A stretch of DNA of 7,913 nucleotides, from the NCBI GenBank assembly GCA_027017025.1, contig JALURH010000216.1, positions 1-7,913 of the forward strand. The letters run 5' to 3'. The DNA comes from Thermofilaceae archaeon (lineage in GTDB: Archaea > Thermoproteota > Thermoprotei > Thermofilales > Thermofilaceae). The notes beneath the pieces are model-generated. The model was not told where the DNA came from. It did not search any database and worked only from the letters and a program-made list of their open reading frames with translations. Below are positions 4,759 to 7,913 of the stretch, piece after piece (positions within the stretch are counted from its first letter, which is position 1; every line of letters starts with the position of its first letter). The position numbers and the translations under genes are program-made.

Positions 4759-5328
4759 ATGTCGGAGATAGAAGAACTGAGGAAGAAAATAGAGAGCATT
4801 GCGAGGGAGCTGGAGGAGCTGAAAAGGGAGATTAGGGAGAAGAAGAAAAGAGAGGAGAGAGAAGTGAAGCTTCATGATCCTCGAGGTATTACAGAAGCCC
4901 TTGAGAAGGAACTAGAAAAGGTAGAAGAGGGGGGCTTATTTGTCCACGCCGGAGTTATAAAGCGTAAAGGCGTTTGTGATAGATGGAACCAAGATTTCAG
5001 CCTTAAAGAAGCTCTTGCAGTCCATCCTAGGAGGTTATCTAAGTTCATATCCCCTCTATCTAGCGAGCAGAGAGTTTCAATTCTTAAGATTCTTTTGAGG
5101 GAGAGACCTTGTCCCGTTTCCAAAATAGCCGAGGAAACGGGGATGGAGGGAGGTGAGCTTTACCATCACCTAAAGGAGCTCTTAAGGCATCAATACATTA
5201 ATTTAGTTGAGAGGGGTGTATACTCTATTACACCGAAAGGGGAGATAGCTCTTATAATGAATTTGGGTATGGCTAAGTGGTTTGAACCTCCCACCGAGGA
5301 GGAGTTCGCAGAAGAACTAGAGCTATAG
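4759..5328 (+). CDS. Coiled-coil / winged-helix (ArsR-like) transcription regulator
   Basis: A 189-residue soluble protein in three parts. Residues 1-37 form a heptad-rich coiled coil (IEELRKKIESIARELEELKR), probably the dimerisation element. Residues 38-98 form a middle region with a single cysteine, C73, and a GGLFVHAGVIKRKG segment. Residues 99-175 form a winged helix: SPLSSEQRVSILKILL, SKIAEETGM, the recognition helix around 131-144 (GGELYHHLKELLRH), and a wing NLVERGVYSITPKGE. The 'GG.LYHHL.EL' helix is characteristic of ArsR-like archaeal and bacterial regulators. No metal-binding ELCVC-type motif is present, so a metal-sensor role is not supported. It is transcribed alone, with its own promoter and a T-tract behind it. 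It may regulate itself or the molybdoenzyme 213 bases downstream; neither is shown by the sequence. Confidence 0.78.
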   Translation: MSEIEELRKKIESIARELEELKREIREKKKREEREVKLHDPRGITEALEKELEKVEEGGLFVHAGVIKRKGVCDRWNQDFSLKEALAVHPRRLSKFISPLSSEQRVSILKILLRERPCPVSKIAEETGMEGGELYHHLKELLRHQYINLVERGVYSITPKGEIALIMNLGMAKWFEPPTEEEFAEELEL

Positions 5329-5360
5329 CGCAAAATATTGATTCTGAACCCCTCATTTAG

Positions 5361-5370
5361 TCTTTTTTCC
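5361..5370 (+). terminator. T-tract terminator after the winged-helix gene
   Basis: TCTTTTTTCC holds six consecutive T residues about 35 bases after the stop codon, the usual form of an intrinsic archaeal terminator. A second run (TATTTTT, ending about 5463) lies further on. Confidence 0.45.
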
Positions 5371-5480
5371 AGGATCCCATTTAGCTTTAACCCCTATATA
5401 ATGCATGTAGGTTCGCTAAGATGAATAGGCACGCCAGCTTACCACTTCTCCTCTAATATTTTTCTCCCCCTGAGAACGTT

Positions 5481-5517
5481 TAAATGGATTTATTCTCGAG
5501 GGCTATAAATTAAATAT
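5481..5517 (+). promoter_or_regulatory. Promoter and candidate operator of the molybdoenzyme gene
   Basis: GGCTATAAATTAAATATTTC carries a strong BRE/TATA signal (5501-5517) at a distance from ATG 5542 that suits a leaderless or nearly leaderless transcript. Immediately upstream, TAAATGGATTTA (5481-5492) is an inverted repeat with a GG centre. It is itself enclosed by GAGAA (5472-5476) and TTCTC (5493-5497). The position fits a regulator acting next to the BRE. The regulator is unknown; the winged-helix protein upstream is one candidate. Confidence 0.45.
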
Positions 5518-5541
5518 TTCTAGCTTATTAGGGTATTAGCC

Positions 5542-7524
5542 ATGACTACAATAGGCGTTAAGACAGTTTGTCCTAGGGATTGCTACGATACATGTTTTAT
5601 TACGGCTTTTATCAACGATCTCGGCAGAATTACCTCAATTAAGGGGGATCCAGAAAACCCAGTTACACAAGGTTTTACCTGTGCTAGAGGAGCTAAAGAC
5701 CACGTAAGAGTCTATAAGAATAGAGTCCTCTACCCATTTATAAGGGCAGGCAGGAAACCTGGAAGGAGGTTTAGGAGAGCTAGCTGGGGGGAAGCCCTAG
5801 ACATTGTTGTAAGTAGGCTCCGGGAAGTAATAGAGAAATATGGTCCCGAAGCTATACTCCACCTAGAGTACGCTGGGAACATGGGGCTACTAACTTGGTA
5901 TTTTCCCCAGAGACTGTGGAACGCTATAGGTGCGTCCAAGACAGACTATAGTATTTGTAGTAAATCTGGACATGAGGCAATATCACTACACTATGGGTTG
6001 AGCTATGGGGTATTACCTGAAGAGCTCCTAGAGATGAAACTAATTGTTTACTGGGGTTTTAACGCTGCGGTAAGCTCGCCTCATCTATGGGCTCTTTCCA
6101 TAAAGGCTAGGAGGAGTGGTGCAGTAATAGCTGTAGTTGACTCTAGGAGGAGTGAATCAGCTAGGAGAGCTAATATATGGCTTAACCCTAGACCCGGGAG
6201 CGACGTTGCCTTAGCATATGGTATCGCTAGGTACCTTATTGAACACGACTATATTGACACTAAGTTCATTGAGGAGTGGACATATGGTTATGACTTGTTT
6301 AAAGAAGAGGTTATGAAGTGGACCCCTAGTAGAGTCGAGGACGTAACTGGAGTAAAGTGGAGTCTTATTGAGGAGCTAGGTGATGCCTACGGTAGATTAA
6401 AGCCTAGTGCAACTATGATAGGTTTCGGTTTCCAGAAGAGTATTCAGGGAGCAGAGGGGGTTAGAGCTGTCTCGCTGATACCTGCTTTATTAGGGCTACA
6501 TAGAGGTTTCTACTACAGTAACAGTAGGGGGTGGTTAGTTGATATACCCTATTTAAATGGAGAAAAATTATCTAAGGTAAAGCCTAGGGTTGTTAGCCAA
6601 GTTTCCCTAGGTAGGTATATTGAGCGGGGAGAGTTTAAGTTCATCTATATATATAATATGAATCCTATACTAACACTCCCTGACCAGAGAGCATTGAGGA
6701 AGGGTTTAGCTAGGGGAGACGTATTCGTTGTAGTTCACGAAACACATTGGACTGAAACAGCGGATTATGCAGATATAGTTTTGCCTGCCCCCACTTACCT
6801 AGAGAAGGATGATATTGTTCTACCCTACTCTCATCCCTACGTTAGGGTAATGAGGAAGGTTATCGAGCCACTTGGTGAAAGCAGGGATGAGATCTGGGTA
6901 ATGAAGAAACTAGCCGAGAGATTGGATCTGAATGCAGAGTGGGTTCTAGAAGATCCCTGGAATGCGCTTGCAAGAGCTCTCCATGGAGCCTTAGAAAACG
7001 GTAGCTTCGACGAGTTACTCCAGGGTAAAGTCCTGAGACTTAGACAGAGAAGGAGGGATAGCTACCAGACACCTACAGGCAAGATAGAGTTCTACTCAAC
7101 TATTGCTGAGAAAATAGGGTTTAACCCACTACCAGTACAACGACCATTAAAGCTGGGAGATAAAGATTTTATATTACTGAATAGTGCAACACCCAAATAT
7201 ACCCACACCCAGTTTCAGGAGGTTTACGGCCCTATTCCACCTCTGGTAGTCATTAATCCAGAGGATGCACGTAGCCTAGGTATAGTTGATGGCGATGAAG
7301 TAGAACTCTACAACGAGTATGGTAGGGTTAGGGTTAGAGCACATATATCTAATGATGTCCCTAGAGGCGTACTGTGGTCACCTAGACAACTAGCTGGGTT
7401 AGGTGGGGAGGCACAAAATAGCCTTGTCCCACCTACTACACAGGAAATCGGTGGAGGACCAATATTTAACTCTATAATCGTTAGGGTACAGAGATCTATC
7501 CCAGCAAATAGGGATATAGAATAA
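5542..7524 (+). CDS. Molybdopterin oxidoreductase (DMSO reductase superfamily), cytoplasmic, substrate unknown
   Basis: A 660-residue enzyme expected to bind bis-MGD Mo or W and one [4Fe-4S] cluster. The cluster ligands are C10, C14, C18 and C47 (CPRDCYDTC ... GFTCARG), i.e. Cx3Cx3C rather than Cx2Cx3C. The MopB core follows (about 60-530), including AGNMGLL and SICSKSGHE (C139-S140, the region that supplies the metal ligand in this superfamily), with VDSRRSESARRA and WLNPRPGSD in the cofactor-binding domain. ADYADIVLPAPTYLEKDD marks the third domain. The C-terminal dinucleotide-binding domain spans about 541-655 (INPEDARSLGIVDGDEVEL). There is no Tat signal, so it acts in the cytoplasm, and no iron-sulfur or membrane subunit lies beside it. 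It resembles the widespread 'CPRDCYDTC' group of single-subunit oxidoreductases, whose substrates I do not know. It is not a Nar- or Nap-type nitrate reductase by layout. Monocistronic. Confidence 0.88.
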   Translation: MTTIGVKTVCPRDCYDTCFITAFINDLGRITSIKGDPENPVTQGFTCARGAKDHVRVYKNRVLYPFIRAGRKPGRRFRRASWGEALDIVVSRLREVIEKYGPEAILHLEYAGNMGLLTWYFPQRLWNAIGASKTDYSICSKSGHEAISLHYGLSYGVLPEELLEMKLIVYWGFNAAVSSPHLWALSIKARRSGAVIAVVDSRRSESARRANIWLNPRPGSDVALAYGIARYLIEHDYIDTKFIEEWTYGYDLFKEEVMKWTPSRVEDVTGVKWSLIEELGDAYGRLKPSATMIGFGFQKSIQGAEGVRAVSLIPALLGLHRGFYYSNSRGWLVDIPYLNGEKLSKVKPRVVSQVSLGRYIERGEFKFIYIYNMNPILTLPDQRALRKGLARGDVFVVVHETHWTETADYADIVLPAPTYLEKDDIVLPYSHPYVRVMRKVIEPLGESRDEIWVMKKLAERLDLNAEWVLEDPWNALARALHGALENGSFDELLQGKVLRLRQRRRDSYQTPTGKIEFYSTIAEKIGFNPLPVQRPLKLGDKDFILLNSATPKYTHTQFQEVYGPIPPLVVINPEDARSLGIVDGDEVELYNEYGRVRVRAHISNDVPRGVLWSPRQLAGLGGEAQNSLVPPTTQEIGGGPIFNSIIVRVQRSIPANRDIE

Positions 7525-7538
7525 ATAATGACGGGATC

Positions 7539-7913
7539 CTATAGTATATGATAAATACTTACTAGAATCCTCTCATCTAGCGCTTTCTTATACAGCTTTT
7601 CTACGAGTCCTGGAACCCTATCTATTAAAATTTTCCCATTCTCAAGTACCTCTAGTACAAACCAGGGAGGTGCATCATTTAATACTCTCACGTCTATGGG
7701 ATAACCAAGTTTTTCTGAAAGCTCCCTATCTAGCTTAAACTTATAGTCTAGGGAGTCTACTCCTTCACTAACATAGACTGCTATATCTATATCCCTTAGA
7801 GGGCGGTCCCTCAGGAAAGACCCATAGATTATTGCCAGTAAAACTTCACTATATTTACTTAATGTTTTTTCCAGCTTGCCAACAATCTCCCTCTTCTCCT
7901 TAGGCTTCAGCTC
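7539..7913 (-). CDS. MNT-type nucleotidyltransferase domain protein, 5' end outside window
   Basis: In this frame 124 residues are visible before the TAG stop; the start codon lies just right of the window. The first visible residues (ELKPKEKREIVGKLEKTL) look like the usual N-terminal helix, so probably only a few residues are missing. The signature GSFLRDRPLRDIDIAVYV contains GS (visible residues 31-32) and catalytic D41 and D43. The third acid is likely D74 in PIDVRVLN. This is the minimal nucleotidyltransferase (MNT) fold, which in archaea is generally the antitoxin of a HEPN-MNT pair and AMPylates its HEPN partner. No HEPN gene is in the window; it should be upstream of this gene, to the right. 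The gene converges on the molybdoenzyme with 14 bases between the stops. Confidence 0.82.
   Translation of the reverse strand, partial: ELKPKEKREIVGKLEKTLSKYSEVLLAIIYGSFLRDRPLRDIDIAVYVSEGVDSLDYKFKLDRELSEKLGYPIDVRVLNDAPPWFVLEVLENGKILIDRVPGLVEKLYKKALDERILVSIYHIL

Noticed and set aside
5392..5475. Possible C/D-box small RNA: TATA-like CCTATATAATGC, AAGATGA (5418-5424) as C box, CTGA (5470-5473) as D box.
   Set aside because: The C box deviates from RUGAUGA, and no convincing D'/C' pair lies between, which archaeal C/D RNAs normally have. The match is at chance level in AT-rich intergenic DNA.
5843..5856. CCCGAAgcTAT inside the molybdoenzyme gene as a third copy of the operator.
   Set aside because: Only the left half matches, the right arm TTCGGG is missing, and it lies within coding sequence far from any promoter.
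1..7913. CRISPR array, tRNA/rRNA genes, insertion sequences or attachment sites.
   Set aside because: No regularly spaced repeats, no cloverleaf or rRNA-like segments, no transposase frames and no terminal inverted repeats were seen on either strand.

Overview
The window reads as a chromosomal segment of a hyperthermophilic crenarchaeon (Thermoproteota, Thermoprotei-like). The clues are leaderless or short-leader promoters with archaeal TATA elements, GGAGG-type ribosome sites at internal operon genes, AGG/AGA-dominated arginine codons, charged Ile/Val/Glu/Lys-rich proteins, and crenarchaeal-style VapBC and MNT modules. The species cannot be named from the sequence alone.

Left part (1-3827): a probable nitric-oxide / nitrogen-oxide stress and respiration island. 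Two minus-strand genes, a four-cysteine protein and a dicluster ferredoxin cut by the window edge, correspond to the two halves of one bacterial protein that I recall being associated with hybrid cluster protein (Hcp). A compact intergenic region separates them from a plus-strand HTH_10 (bacterioopsin-activator-like) regulator with a cysteine-rich N-terminal half. A plus-strand operon follows: a small zinc-ribbon protein, a CuA-bearing subunit II, and a 12-helix heme-copper oxidoreductase subunit I. Subunit I lacks the oxidase cross-linked tyrosine and has Asp (D260) where the first CuB histidine should be. It looks like a CuA-type nitric oxide reductase of an atypical family rather than an oxygen reductase. 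A related 16-bp inverted repeat (CCCGAAGATATTCGGG and CCCTGAAATATTCGGG) lies before and after the regulator gene, next to each plus-strand promoter. This suggests one regulator controlling itself, the reductase operon and perhaps the divergent ferredoxin pair.

Middle (3828-5541): a VapBC-type toxin-antitoxin pair with overlapping genes and a TTG start for the toxin, then a monocistronic coiled-coil plus winged-helix (ArsR-like) regulator. The intergenic regions hold TATA elements, palindromes and T-tract terminators.

Right part (5542-7913): a cytoplasmic molybdopterin oxidoreductase of the DMSO-reductase superfamily (CPRDCYDTC cluster motif, no Tat signal, no visible electron-transfer partner), converging on a minus-strand MNT-type nucleotidyltransferase whose start lies just beyond the window.

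Working model (inference): the HTH_10 protein senses NO or redox state through its cysteines and adjusts NO removal by the CuA-type reductase and by the ferredoxin-linked (possibly Hcp) branch. The right half has no sequence-visible tie to this circuit.
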